Shown piece by piece: positions 33,735 to 42,575 of a DNA stretch of 64,000 bases. Numbering within the stretch: position 1 is the first letter of the stretch; every line of letters starts with the position of its first letter. Origin of the DNA: DAOTVY01 sp041082245 (lineage in GTDB: Bacteria > Chloroflexota > Chloroflexia > DTKN01); NCBI GenBank assembly GCA_041082245.1, contig JBDOIE010000080.1, forward strand, positions 1 through 64,000, in the 5' to 3' direction. Made by a program: the position numbers and the translations under genes. The notes beneath the pieces were generated by a model that was not told the origin of the DNA, did no database searches, and saw nothing but the letters and a program-made list of their open reading frames with translations.

Positions 33735-34412
33735 TTGGACGTCCGCGTGCTCGCACATACCCCCGAACCGCTGCGCGTGCTCTACACTGCGGCGCGCACC
33801 TGTTACAGCGCCGCACGCCCTTCGGAACTGTGGGAGGAACGGGTTCCCCGTGAGCAGATGGAGCGGCTAGTGCAACGGGTCTTCGACAGCGGTCACCATT
33901 CGGTGCTGGAACACGTGTCGTTTACCTTTGCCGTGGAGGGGATCTCCCGCAGCTGCAGCCATCAGCTGGTGCGCCACCGCCTGGCCTCCTACAGTCAGCA
34001 GTCCCAGCGCTACGTCAAGGGCCCTTTCCCGTACGTTGTTCCCCTCTCCTGGCAGAGGGCGGGCGAGGCGTTGCAGCGGCGTTTCGAGGAGGTAATGGCT
34101 GAGGCGGCGCGCCTGTACGAGGAGGCGGTGGCGGCGGGGATCCCGCCCGAGGATGCGCGTTTCGTCCTCCCGCAGGCGGTGACCACGCATCTCACGATGA
34201 CCATGAATTTGCGGGAACTGATGCACGCCGTCGGGTTGCGCACCTGCGTGCGGGCGCAATGGGAGATCCGCGAACTCTTCGAGGCGGTGCGACGGGCGGT
34301 GATCGAGGTCGAACCTTTCCTGGGCGCCTTTTTACAGGTCAAATGCGAGCGGTTGGGCTACTGCGACGAGCGCGAATCGTGTGGCCGTTACCCGGTACGG
34401 GGCTGCGAATAA
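33735..34412 (+). CDS. thyX: Flavin-dependent thymidylate synthase ThyX
   Basis: ThyX makes dTMP from dUMP using methylene-tetrahydrofolate and reduced FAD. The 225-residue protein contains the family motif RHRLASYSQQSQRY near residue 80 and further signature segments (SGHHSVLEHVSFTFAVEGISR, NLRELMHAVGLR, EIRELFEAV). The TTG start has AGGAGGA upstream. It lies next to a cyclodeaminase-like folate gene, consistent with one-carbon metabolism. Confidence 0.95.
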   Translation: MDVRVLAHTPEPLRVLYTAARTCYSAARPSELWEERVPREQMERLVQRVFDSGHHSVLEHVSFTFAVEGISRSCSHQLVRHRLASYSQQSQRYVKGPFPYVVPLSWQRAGEALQRRFEEVMAEAARLYEEAVAAGIPPEDARFVLPQAVTTHLTMTMNLRELMHAVGLRTCVRAQWEIRELFEAVRRAVIEVEPFLGAFLQVKCERLGYCDERESCGRYPVRGCE

Positions 34413-34423
34413 GGAGGAACCCG

Positions 34424-35059
34424 ATGGCAGAGCGTTTCCTGGACAAGACGGTTGCCCAGTTCCTGGAGGAACTCGCGAGCAAGGCGCCGGTGCCCGGGGG
34501 AGGGAGCGTCTCGGCACTGTGCGGCGCGCTCGCGGCCGGCCTGGTCACCATGGTCTGCGACCTCACGATCGGCAAGAAGGCGTATGCCGGGGTCGAGGAG
34601 GAGATCCGTGCGATCCGGGAACAGGCGGAAGCGTTGCGGCGCGAGTGCCAGGACCTCCTGGAGGCCGATGTAGCCGCCTATGCCCGCCTTTCTGCTGCCT
34701 ACAAACTTCCCCGAGAGACCGATGAGCAGCAGGCCGACCGCTATGCCGCGATCCAGCAGGCGACGATCGAGGCCACGGAAGTGCCCTTGCGCATCGCCGA
34801 GGCCGCCGCGCGGGTGGTGGAGCTGGCGGGCCCCGTGGCAGAAAAGGGAAGCCGGCTTGCGGTGAGCGATGCGGGGATCGCGGTGCTGCTGGGGGAGGCG
34901 GCGGTGCACAGCGCGCTCCTGAACGTACGCATCAACCTGCCCACGCTCGAGGACGAGGCGTTTGCCTCCCAGGTACGACAGCGGATGAACCGGGTGACCA
35001 GGGGCCTTGGGGAACGACGCTCCGCAATCCTCCAGGTGGTCGAGGAACGTATGGGCTAG
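34424..35059 (+). CDS. Formiminotransferase-cyclodeaminase family protein
   Basis: The 211-residue protein matches the FTCD_C/FchA fold: VAQFLEELASKAPVPGGGSVSALCGALAAGLVTMVCDLTIGKKAY at the N-terminus, then helices with LLEADVAAYARLSAAYKLP. Members act as methenyl-tetrahydrofolate cyclohydrolase or formiminotetrahydrofolate cyclodeaminase. The gene follows thyX by 11 bases with AAGGAGG, so one operon is likely, feeding methylene-folate to thymidylate synthesis. It overlaps the convergent acyltransferase gene by four bases. Confidence 0.85.
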   Translation: MAERFLDKTVAQFLEELASKAPVPGGGSVSALCGALAAGLVTMVCDLTIGKKAYAGVEEEIRAIREQAEALRRECQDLLEADVAAYARLSAAYKLPRETDEQQADRYAAIQQATIEATEVPLRIAEAAARVVELAGPVAEKGSRLAVSDAGIAVLLGEAAVHSALLNVRINLPTLEDEAFASQVRQRMNRVTRGLGERRSAILQVVEERMG

Positions 35060-35964
35060 CGCGTCGAGGGCACTTCTTCCCACAGGCGAAGGAACAGGTG
35101 CCACTGCTCGGGGTGGGCGCGGATTCCGGGTTCGATCGCCCAGGCGGTGCGCTGTACGTTTTCCCGGACGTCCTCGGCTTCGTTCCCGGTACGCACGATC
35201 TCCAGAGGCTGAAAGCGTAACCGGTACTGATCCCCTTCGCGGTGCACAAAGGCGACGAATACGGGCGCGCCGGTGTGCAGCGCCAGCCGAACGTGCCCGT
35301 CCGGAAGGAGCGTGGGCCTCCCGAAAAAGTCCACGATCGTCCCCTGACCCTTCGTCGGCCGGTCAGCGGCCAGGACGACGACCTCGCCTCGCCGGAGCGC
35401 GCGCAGCGCCTCGCGCACCGCGGCCGGACCTGCAGGAAGCACCCGGGCTCCACTCAGGGCGCGCAGCTCGTTCAGCGACCCGAAGCCGGCTTCATCCGGA
35501 AGGGTGAACACGCACAAGGGGAAGCCCTGTGCAATCACCGTGTAGCCGGCCAGGTCGAAGCTGCTCTGGTGCGGTCCGACGACGATGAGCCCCTTTCCCT
35601 GCTGAAATGCCTCCCGGAACTGGGTCCAGCCCGGCTCTTCGAAGATGACCCGGGAAAGCACCTGCTCGAGGGGCAAAGCGGGCAGGCGCAGCAGTTCGTA
35701 GTACGAACGCAGGGCATGGGCAAAGATCTCCGTCGCCATGCGGCGCAGTTGCCTGCGGTTTGCTGTTCCGAGCACAGGGGCCAGGTTGCTTTCAAGGATG
35801 GCGCGCCGCTTCGGGAAGACCCAGGCGGCCAACCGCCCAAGGGTCTCCGCGAGCCAGTATCCCCAGTGGAGAGGGACGCGGCGTGCAAGGGCGATCAGCC
35901 AACGCATCGTGCGTTCCCCGATCACGGGGCGCGCTTCTCGATCGCGCCAGGGCGTTCGCCGCAT
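35056..35964 (-). CDS. LpxL/HtrB/PatA-type lysophospholipid acyltransferase
   Basis: The 302-residue protein has the acyltransferase signature with the catalytic His in VVGPHQSSFDLAG. There are further segments VLAADRPTKGQGTIVDFFGRPT, LPDGHVRLALHTGAPVF and a basic C-terminus. In Gram-negative bacteria such enzymes acylate lipid A; without LPS genes, acylation of a glycolipid such as phosphatidylinositol mannoside is more likely, an inference. A hydrophobic N-terminal helix (LIALARRVPLHWGYWLAE) suggests membrane attachment. GGAGGAGG stands just before the ATG at 35964. Confidence 0.85.
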   Translation of the reverse strand: MRRTPWRDREARPVIGERTMRWLIALARRVPLHWGYWLAETLGRLAAWVFPKRRAILESNLAPVLGTANRRQLRRMATEIFAHALRSYYELLRLPALPLEQVLSRVIFEEPGWTQFREAFQQGKGLIVVGPHQSSFDLAGYTVIAQGFPLCVFTLPDEAGFGSLNELRALSGARVLPAGPAAVREALRALRRGEVVVLAADRPTKGQGTIVDFFGRPTLLPDGHVRLALHTGAPVFVAFVHREGDQYRLRFQPLEIVRTGNEAEDVRENVQRTAWAIEPGIRAHPEQWHLFLRLWEEVPSTR

Positions 35965-35998
35965 AGACCTCCTCCAGGAATTGCTGCACCGATGGCCG

Positions 35999-37585
35999 CT
36001 ACCGGCTGTTCGCGCGCCTTTGTGCGGCCGTCCGGCGGCGTTCCACCTCGGCCTGCCGCACCTCCTCAGGAACGGGCTGAAAGGTCGCGAGGAACGATTC
36101 CCGGAACGCCTGGAATCGGCCGGCGAGGATGCTTTCCCGTGCCTGTCGCGTGAGTTCGAGCAGGAAGAAGAGGTTGTGGAGGGTCGCCAGCCGGAGGCCG
36201 AGGAGTTCGCCGCTCTGGAACAGGTGGCGCAGGTAGGCGCGCGAAAAGTGCCGGCAGGTGTAGCAACCGCATCCTTCCTCGATCGGCCGGGGATCCCGTT
36301 CGAACTGGGCGTTCCGGATATTCAGCCTGCCGGAGCGCACGAGCAGCGTACCGTGGCGTGCGATCCGTGTGGCGAGCACACAGTCGAAGAGATCGATCCC
36401 CCGCGCGATCCCCTCGATGATGTCTTCCGGGGAACCGACGCCCAGAAGGTGACGTGGCCGGTCGCGGGGCAGGAGCGGGATGCACACCTCCAGCATGGCG
36501 TACATCGTCTCCTTTGGCTCGCCCACGCTCAAACCGCCGATGGCAAAGCCGGGGAACCCCATTTCCGCCAGCACCCGGGCGCTCTCCGCCCGCAAGTCGG
36601 CGTACACGCTCCCCTGCAGGATGCCGAAGAGGGCCTGATCTGTCCGCCGATGCGCGCGCAGCGAGCGCTCTGCCCAGCGGTGCGTGCGCTCCAGGGCCTC
36701 CCGGGCATAGGCCCAGGAGCAGGGGTAAGGCGTGCACTCGTCCAGCGGCATGAGGATGTCCGACCCCAGCTGCTCCTGCGTCGCCACGACGAGTTCCGGG
36801 GTGAAAGTGTGCAGGCTGCCGTCGATGTGGGAACGGAAGGTCACCCCGTCCTCCGAGATCGTGCGGTTGGAAGCCAGGGAAAAGACCTGAAAGCCCCCGC
36901 TATCCGTCAGGATGGGGCCGTTCCAGCCCATGAAGCGGTGGAGGCCCCCGAGGGACGCGATAACGTCCGGGCCGGGGCGCAGGTAGAGGTGGTAAGTGTT
37001 CCCCAGGATGAGCGTGGCTCCGGCTTCGCGGAGTTCGTCCGGGGTCACGGTCTTGACTGTCGCCTGCGTGCCCACGGGCATATACACCGGGGTGGGGACG
37101 TCTCCATGCGGCGTGTGGAGGATACCGGCCCGGGCACCCGAACCCGGATCTTCTGCGACGATCTCGAAGAGGGGCTTGCCCGGGATGGTTTGAGGCGCGT
37201 CCTGCGGTGCCTGCGGGGAAGATATGGCATCCTGGGCAAGGGTGCCTTGCGGGGTTTCCGCCGGCAGCCGGATCGCCTCAAGGAGCCCGTGGAGCCATTC
37301 GACCGTGGGAAGGCCGCTCTCCCATTGCGTGGCCCAGGAAGGCAGCAACACGAGGCCGGCCTCCCGCAGGCGCTGGGCTGCGTCCGTAGCCGACATCCGT
37401 TCGCGAGCGCCCGTTGCGTGCACCAGTGCCCGCAGGGCGCCCCGCACTCGGCCTTCGTCGACTCCTTCGCGCAGCCGCTCGACACCCCAGCCGAGCAAGA
37501 GCTGTGCCGGGGCATCGTCCAGCGAAGCGGTCAGCCGCTCGTCTTCGAGCAATCGCGAAACGGCTGCCTCGATTTCCCGGGCCAT
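35999..37585 (-). CDS. tgt: Queuine tRNA-ribosyltransferase with N-terminal extension
   Basis: Tgt exchanges guanine 34 for preQ1 or queuine in tRNAs. The enzyme domain begins at about residue 137 (KPLFEIVAEDPGSGARAGILHTPHG) and shows NTYHLYLRPG, the catalytic Asp in TDSGGFQVFSLA, the Asp in LMPLDECTPYP, FGILQGSVY, and a zinc site CGCYTC with a downstream His. In front is an extra region of about 115 residues plus a Ser/Pro/Gln linker (SSPQAPQDAPQTIPG). No ATG, GTG or TTG lies between linker and enzyme, so it is translated as part of the protein. The extension is not recognised. The total of 528 residues is well above the usual 370-400. Confidence 0.92.
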   Translation of the reverse strand: MAREIEAAVSRLLEDERLTASLDDAPAQLLLGWGVERLREGVDEGRVRGALRALVHATGARERMSATDAAQRLREAGLVLLPSWATQWESGLPTVEWLHGLLEAIRLPAETPQGTLAQDAISSPQAPQDAPQTIPGKPLFEIVAEDPGSGARAGILHTPHGDVPTPVYMPVGTQATVKTVTPDELREAGATLILGNTYHLYLRPGPDVIASLGGLHRFMGWNGPILTDSGGFQVFSLASNRTISEDGVTFRSHIDGSLHTFTPELVVATQEQLGSDILMPLDECTPYPCSWAYAREALERTHRWAERSLRAHRRTDQALFGILQGSVYADLRAESARVLAEMGFPGFAIGGLSVGEPKETMYAMLEVCIPLLPRDRPRHLLGVGSPEDIIEGIARGIDLFDCVLATRIARHGTLLVRSGRLNIRNAQFERDPRPIEEGCGCYTCRHFSRAYLRHLFQSGELLGLRLATLHNLFFLLELTRQARESILAGRFQAFRESFLATFQPVPEEVRQAEVERRRTAAQRRANSR

Positions 37586-37627
37586 CGCGGTTCCTTTCCT
37601 TTCGGATGCGTCTCTAGGGCGCCCGAC

Positions 37628-37655
37628 ATTCTACCACATAGACACGGTGCGTCAA
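37628..37655 (-). promoter_or_regulatory. Sigma-70-type promoter for tgt
   Basis: On the minus strand TTGACG, 16 bp, TAGAAT. It lies between the encapsulin terminator and the tgt start at 37585. Confidence 0.65.
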
Positions 37656-37693
37656 ACGCCCGGGGCTGTAGCGATTGCCGCAGCCCCGGGCGT
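37656..37693 (-). terminator. Terminator after the encapsulin operon
   Basis: A 13-bp perfect stem (ACGCCCGGGGCTG and CAGCCCCGGGCGT) closes on 12 bases, 42 bases past the encapsulin stop and just before the tgt promoter. Confidence 0.55.
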
Positions 37694-37734
37694 AGCGACT
37701 TCTGTCCGGTGTGGAGCGTCTCCGCTCGTACCCG

Positions 37735-38514
37735 TTACTCGAGCGTGCAGATGGCGGTCGGCTGCTTGATGCGCAGCGCGAGGGTCTCGAAGACGCGGAA
37801 CCGGTGTTCCATCGCGCTCGATTCCAGGTATGCTGTAACCATGTCCTGGCCCACGGCGAGGTCGACAAACTGCGGTTGGGCGGCGATCACGAGCACCCGG
37901 TCTTCCGGCATAGCTGGCGACTGGAAAACACCGCCGCGCACCCGTTTCTCCAGCAGTTCCTCCTCCAGGATCCCCTGCCGTCCGTACACCCGCTGGAGGA
38001 GCGCGTAGCGGTTCGGGTGCATAACCACCGTGTAAGGTCCGTAGATGTGGTTCGCGAAGAGCCGGGCGATGGCGGCGGAAACGTCGGCCAGGGCCTGGCC
38101 TTCGGTGTTCCAGTCGCCCAGCGAGGCCTTGGAGCGGTTGCGTGCTCCGAGCAGACCTTTGAAGATGAGCGTATCCTCATCCATTGCGCAGAGGGCGGCC
38201 GCAGCCGCGGCCGGCGCGGTGTCGAACGGTTGTCCGGCCCCGAACGAGGCCAGGTCCCGCACGCGGATCGCGAACTCGTGTGCCAGTTCCGTCAGCGGAA
38301 GCGGCTCGAGCAGCTCCGCGCGCACGGGTTCCCCGGGCTTGGCCACGTAGGTGTAAAGCGGGACGTTGTACGTACCGTAGCCCAGCGGCCCGTACAGGGT
38401 GAGGAAGCGTCGGCCCACGAGGATCTGGCTTGCCACCTGCTTCACGGTCTCATCGATCGCCTGCCACTGCGATGGTTCCAGCGGGGAAGCTTCCCGCATA
38501 AGGATCTGTTCCAT
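37735..38514 (-). CDS. Encapsulin shell protein (family 1, linocin M18 type)
   Basis: This 259-residue protein folds like an HK97 phage capsid and self-assembles into a protein nanocompartment. It follows Thermotoga-type encapsulin along the chain: REASPLEPSQWQAIDETVKQVASQILVGRRFLTLYGPLGYG, VDLSS-like AAAAALCAMDEDTLIFKGLLGA, NHIYGPYTVVMHPNRYALL, GGVFQSPAMPEDRVLVIA and GQDMVTAYLESSAMEHRFRVFETLALRI. The ATG at 38514 has AGGAGGG before it; an in-frame ATG at 38532 lacks a site. It is the last gene of an operon with a ferritin-like cargo and superoxide reductase. Confidence 0.92.
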   Translation of the reverse strand: MEQILMREASPLEPSQWQAIDETVKQVASQILVGRRFLTLYGPLGYGTYNVPLYTYVAKPGEPVRAELLEPLPLTELAHEFAIRVRDLASFGAGQPFDTAPAAAAAALCAMDEDTLIFKGLLGARNRSKASLGDWNTEGQALADVSAAIARLFANHIYGPYTVVMHPNRYALLQRVYGRQGILEEELLEKRVRGGVFQSPAMPEDRVLVIAAQPQFVDLAVGQDMVTAYLESSAMEHRFRVFETLALRIKQPTAICTLE

Positions 38515-38528
38515 AGTTACCCTCCTTA

Positions 38529-39434
38529 TCATCCGTCGCTCCGGTCCTGCTTCAGGCTTCCGATCGTCCAGCCGGTCGGAGGCAACCCCTTCGTGGCCTC
38601 CAGCAGCCGGGTAAAGAGCGATTCGTGGTACAGTTCGTGTCCGCGGATATAGTCGAGCAGGTCCTTGAGCCCGGGGTCCTGGATCTGGCGCCCGAATTTT
38701 TCATACATCGCAGCGGTGTCGTGCTCCAGGCGGATGTCCGCCTCGAGCATCGCCCGGGACTGCAATGCGCGCTCCACGGGGTGATGTTCGAGCGGCATCT
38801 CCCGTCCGAGGCTGGAAAGCTCCTCGGCCAACCACCCCATATGCTGCATCTCGTTGATCGCCTGCAGTTCCAGCTGTTCGGCGGCTTCCTCGTCCGGGAT
38901 GAGGAAGCGGTGGAACAGGTACTGCAGGATCGCGGCGTACTCGTGACGCACGCCCCAATCGAGCGCTTCGAGCTCCGCACCCACGGGGGCTGCGGCCGGG
39001 GCCACCGCCTCTTCCGGTGCGGTTTCCACGGGGGCGGCCAGTTTCTCGGCCAGGTGGGCAAATTTGCCCCGGTGGTGTTCTTCGTCCGCCAGGATGCGGG
39101 CCAGGTCGTCGCGCAGGGCCGGGTCGGTGGTTACGGCGATCGTTTCCCGGTAGTAGGCGATCGCCCGATCTTCGGCCGCCACGTCGCGTTCCATCCACTC
39201 GGGCGGTGTGGTGCCGGCCAGGTCCACAAAGCCGCGTTCCAGAGTCGGTTGGCCGCCGATCTGGACGATCCACCGGGAAAGCATCCAGAAGTGGCGCATC
39301 TCATCGCGTGCGATCCCCTCGATCTCGCACGCGATTTCCCCTTCTCCCAGGGCATAGGCGTGTCGCAGGTACTGGATCACCGCGGCGTGCTCGTCCGACG
39401 CTGCCTGAAGCAGCCGGGGCAAGATTTCGGACAT
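38529..39434 (-). CDS. Tandem ferritin-like encapsulin cargo protein
   Basis: The 301-residue protein is a duplication of two four-helix ferritin-like domains, about residues 5-135 and 155-285, with an Ala/Pro/Glu linker. Ligand-type motifs are visible: DEHAAVIQY, EIEGIARDEMRHF and DEEHHRGKF in the first; RHEYAAILQY, INEMQHMGWL and ELYHESLF in the second. They should bind diiron centres. The C-terminus ends TIGSLKQDRSDG, close to the encapsulin targeting consensus (T/L)(V/I)GSLK, which docks cargo on the shell interior. Most encapsulin ferritins have one short domain, so this double form is unusual. Its stop is 15 bases from the encapsulin start. Confidence 0.88.
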   Translation of the reverse strand: MSEILPRLLQAASDEHAAVIQYLRHAYALGEGEIACEIEGIARDEMRHFWMLSRWIVQIGGQPTLERGFVDLAGTTPPEWMERDVAAEDRAIAYYRETIAVTTDPALRDDLARILADEEHHRGKFAHLAEKLAAPVETAPEEAVAPAAAPVGAELEALDWGVRHEYAAILQYLFHRFLIPDEEAAEQLELQAINEMQHMGWLAEELSSLGREMPLEHHPVERALQSRAMLEADIRLEHDTAAMYEKFGRQIQDPGLKDLLDYIRGHELYHESLFTRLLEATKGLPPTGWTIGSLKQDRSDG

Positions 39435-39467
39435 CGTTCCCTCCTTTCGGGCTTGCCCGGCGATCGG

Positions 39468-39866
39468 TCACGAGGCCACGCGGATCTCCTGGGACGATTC
39501 CCAGATGCCGTGGATGTTGCAGAAAGCGAGCGCATAGAGCGTGCCCGACTTGTTCAGCTTCATCGAGAAGGAGACCTCGTGGTGGGTGTAGACCGGGCCG
39601 GTGTTTGGTCCGTCCACCGCTTCCCCGTGCGCCGTGAACTCGAAGTGACCCACCTGGTAGGAGAAGCGCGCACCCTCCGGGTGGAAGTAGACGGAAATCC
39701 ACCGGATGTGGTGCTCGGTCGTGTTCGGATGGGCCACCGCTTTGCCCAAGGTCACCTTGACCGGGAACACCTCTCCTGCCTGCACCTCGGTGGGACACTC
39801 GATCACCGGGACATGCTTTTCCGTCTGCCAGTCCGCTCTCAGGAAATGCTCGCCGAGTGTGGTCAC
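39468..39866 (-). CDS. Superoxide reductase (neelaredoxin type)
   Basis: The 132-residue protein reduces superoxide to peroxide without making O2. The [Fe(His)4Cys] site is visible: Glu16 and His18 in TEKHVPVIE, His46 and His52 in VAHPNTTEHHIRW, and Cys116-x-x-His119 in FCNIHGIWES. There is no N-terminal desulforedoxin domain, so it is the one-iron class. First gene of the encapsulin operon, ahead of the ferritin-like gene by 33 bases; GGAGG precedes the ATG. Confidence 0.93.
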   Translation of the reverse strand: MTTLGEHFLRADWQTEKHVPVIECPTEVQAGEVFPVKVTLGKAVAHPNTTEHHIRWISVYFHPEGARFSYQVGHFEFTAHGEAVDGPNTGPVYTHHEVSFSMKLNKSGTLYALAFCNIHGIWESSQEIRVAS

Positions 39867-39908
39867 GGTTCCCTCCTTTTCTCTCTGCTGTCTTTTCCCC
39901 GCGGTTTC

Positions 39909-39937
39909 ATTCTAGCAGACCGCCCGGCGGGGGTCAA
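39909..39937 (-). promoter_or_regulatory. Sigma-70-type promoter for the superoxide reductase/encapsulin operon
   Basis: On the minus strand TTGACC, 17 bp, TAGAAT with an extended TGC. Its -35 lies just past the stop of korB. Leader of about 35 bases. Confidence 0.7.
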
Positions 39938-39945
39938 GGGGCGGC

Positions 39946-40818
39946 CTAGGCGAATTCGGCCAGGAGCGGTTCGATCTCCTGGCGGCTCCAGGGGACGAGC
40001 GGCCGGTCGGCAAGAGGGCCGGACGCGAGGGCGGGCAGCAGCTCTTCGTAGGCCGGCCGGTCCTCCACCTGGAAGAGCACCCCGATGGGGATGCGTTCGC
40101 CCCATTCGAGCGCGCGTTCGAACGCCGCTGTGCGGTCCGTCGGATCGTAGCCCGGCTCTTCTTCTACCCGGTAGACCCGCGCACGGTAGAAGGCATAATC
40201 GTTCTCCCGATTGAACGTGACGCAGGGTTGAAGCACGTCCACCAGGGCGTACCCGCGGTGGCGCAGGGCGCGGACGATCGTGTCCGTGAGGTGCTCGAGG
40301 TCCCCGGACCAGGAGCGTGCGACAAAGGTCCCTCCCGCTGCGAGCACCGCTGCCAGCGGGTGCACCGGTTCTTCCAGCGCCCCCCAGGGCGAGGTGCGGC
40401 TTACCCGCCCTCGATCGCTGGTGGGCGAGTACTGGCCCTTCGTGAGCCCGTAGACCCGGTTGTCCTGCACGATGTCCACGAGGCCGATATTCCGCCGGGC
40501 AGCGTGCATCATATGTCCCAGCCCTTCCGCGTAGGCATCGCCGTCGCCGTGGGTACAGACGACCTTCAGTCCGTGGTTCGCGATGCGTACCCCGGTTGCG
40601 CATGGGACTGTCCGGCCGTGGAGGGTGAGCAAGCCGTTCGCGTGGGTATAGTCGGGCAGTTTGCTTCCGCAACCGATTCCGGACACGATGATTACCTGGT
40701 GGGGAGCCAGATCCAGCTGCGCGAGCGCGCGCTTGAGCGCGTTCCAGATGCCGTAGTTGCCGCACCCGGTGCACCAGGTGGGCCGCACCGGACTCTGATA
40801 ATCCCGGACGTTTCCCAT
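39946..40818 (-). CDS. korB: 2-oxoacid:ferredoxin oxidoreductase beta subunit
   Basis: The 290-residue beta subunit binds thiamine diphosphate and one 4Fe-4S cluster. It shows TWCTGCGNYGIW with cluster Cys, SGIGCGSKLPDY with another, the TPP motif GDGDAYAEGLGHMMHAARRN and IVQDNRVYGLTKGQ. It decarboxylates 2-oxoglutarate or a similar 2-oxoacid with CoA and reduces ferredoxin. The ATG has GGGAGG upstream. It follows korA; the two genes are 23 bases apart. The substrate (2-oxoglutarate versus another) cannot be fixed here. Confidence 0.93.
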   Translation of the reverse strand: MGNVRDYQSPVRPTWCTGCGNYGIWNALKRALAQLDLAPHQVIIVSGIGCGSKLPDYTHANGLLTLHGRTVPCATGVRIANHGLKVVCTHGDGDAYAEGLGHMMHAARRNIGLVDIVQDNRVYGLTKGQYSPTSDRGRVSRTSPWGALEEPVHPLAAVLAAGGTFVARSWSGDLEHLTDTIVRALRHRGYALVDVLQPCVTFNRENDYAFYRARVYRVEEEPGYDPTDRTAAFERALEWGERIPIGVLFQVEDRPAYEELLPALASGPLADRPLVPWSRQEIEPLLAEFA

Positions 40819-40841
40819 GCGTTTCCTCCCCCGCCGTGCCT

Positions 40842-42575
40842 TCACAGCTGCTCGAGGATCCACTCCGGCGAAAGGGGCCGGCCGTCGTACTTCAGGAGCC
40901 GCTCGGCGATCTCCCAACCGGTGGTCATCCGGATCAGGTCTGCCAGCTGGCCGGTGTAGTTGTTTTCAACTGCGACAAGCCGGCGCGCCCCGGCCAGGAG
41001 AAAGGAAACCGCCTCTGTGGGAACAGGCCATAGATCCGTAAAGTGGATCAGGTTCGCCATCCGCCCCTGGGCGAGCAGGCGGTCCACGGCTTCGCGCAGT
41101 GGGCCGTACGCCGACCCCCACCCCACCAGGGTCAGCGGCGCATCGGCCGGCCCGTAGAGCGTCGGTGGGCGCATCTCGCGCCGCGCTGTTTCCAGCTTTC
41201 GCATCCGCTTGTCGTGCATACGGGCGCGGTTGGCGGCATCCTCTTCGATGTGTCCGAACTCGTCGTGTTCGTCGCTCGTTGCGCTGTAGACGCCCCGCGG
41301 ATGGCCCGGGATCGCGCGGGGCGAGATGCCGTTCGGCGTCAGGCGGTACCGCCGGTAAGGTTCGGCCATAGCGTCCAGCTGGGAGGCCTCCAGCAGGTCC
41401 CCGCGGTCGATAGAGACCGCCTCCAGGGCGAGATCGTCCGGCGAAACGTCGCGCAAAGATGTAGCCAGGTAATGGTCGGAAAGGACGATCACCGGGGTCT
41501 GGTACCGTTCCGCAAGGTTGAACGCCCGCCAGCCGGCTTCGAAGGCCTGCTCGATGGTTCCCGGGGCCAGCACCAGACGGGGGAATTCCCCCTGAGAGGC
41601 ATGCAGGACAAAGAGGAGGTCTCCCTGTTCGGTGCGCGTGGCCATGCCGGTAGAAGGCCCCGGCCGCTGGGCCTCGTAAAAGACGACAGGGGTTTCGGTC
41701 ATACCGGCCAGGCCCAGCGCTTCGACCATAAGCGAAAAGCCCCCGCCCGAGGTCGGGACAAGGGCCCGGACACCCATGTGGGCCGCGCCAATCGCCGCGC
41801 AGGCAGCGGCGATCTCGTCCTCCACCTGCATCACGGCCACACCGTAACGGGCTGCGTGCGCGGCGAGCCACTCGAGCACGGGGCTTCCGGGCGTCATCGG
41901 GTAGCCGGCGACGAAACGGCACCCACCCAGCAGAGCTCCCAGGGCAAAGGCCTGATTGCCGTTCAGCACCAACCGCGGTGCGGCAGCGCGCGTTTCGACG
42001 GGCCACGGAAAAAGCCCCCCGTACCGCTCGCGCGTCCATTCGTACGTCGCCTGTGCAACCCGGCGGTTCCCTTCGACGACACGTTCGCCTTTGCGCCGGA
42101 AATTCTGCTCGATCACGCTCTCCATCGGGGGAAGCTCGAAGCCGATGACAGCTGCGGCGGCAGCCAGGGCCGCGGTGTTCGCCATGACCTCGTCCCCGCC
42201 TACTTCGCGGGCGATCCGTGTGAGAGGCACCGGCAAGAAGCGGACGGTGTTCTGTGGCAGGGCACCTGGATCGACGGATAGGGCCTCATCGTACAGCACT
42301 GCGCCGCCCGGGAAGGTCTGTGCGGCATAGCGATGGAAGGTATCCTGGTTCAACGCGAGCAGCAGGTGGAACGGCTCGCTGTGGGAGAAAAGCGGGCGAT
42401 CGGAGATACGGATCTGCGCGTAGTTAAAGCCCCCACGGATGCGGGAGTGGTAGTCGAACTCGGCAAAGATGTGGAGGCCGCCGCGAACCAGGGCCAGCGC
42501 GAAACCAGCACCGCTCGATTCGACCCCCTGGCCTGCCTCGCCGGCGATACGGATGGAGATATCTGTCGTGGCCAT
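40842..42575 (-). CDS. korA: 2-oxoacid:ferredoxin oxidoreductase alpha subunit (fused gamma/alpha)
   Basis: The 577-residue subunit fuses the gamma domain (residues about 1-190: RIAGEAGQGVESSGAGFALALVRGGLHIFAEFDYHSRIRGGFNY) to the alpha domain (about 200-577: NGNQAFALGALLGGCRFVAGYPMTPGSPVLEWL, QVEDEIAAACAAIGAAHMGVRALVPTSGGGFSLM). This is the normal two-subunit Kor layout. It pairs with korB directly downstream. Reduced ferredoxin could feed MvhD-type or other low-potential carriers. Confidence 0.93.
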   Translation of the reverse strand: MATTDISIRIAGEAGQGVESSGAGFALALVRGGLHIFAEFDYHSRIRGGFNYAQIRISDRPLFSHSEPFHLLLALNQDTFHRYAAQTFPGGAVLYDEALSVDPGALPQNTVRFLPVPLTRIAREVGGDEVMANTAALAAAAAVIGFELPPMESVIEQNFRRKGERVVEGNRRVAQATYEWTRERYGGLFPWPVETRAAAPRLVLNGNQAFALGALLGGCRFVAGYPMTPGSPVLEWLAAHAARYGVAVMQVEDEIAAACAAIGAAHMGVRALVPTSGGGFSLMVEALGLAGMTETPVVFYEAQRPGPSTGMATRTEQGDLLFVLHASQGEFPRLVLAPGTIEQAFEAGWRAFNLAERYQTPVIVLSDHYLATSLRDVSPDDLALEAVSIDRGDLLEASQLDAMAEPYRRYRLTPNGISPRAIPGHPRGVYSATSDEHDEFGHIEEDAANRARMHDKRMRKLETARREMRPPTLYGPADAPLTLVGWGSAYGPLREAVDRLLAQGRMANLIHFTDLWPVPTEAVSFLLAGARRLVAVENNYTGQLADLIRMTTGWEIAERLLKYDGRPLSPEWILEQL

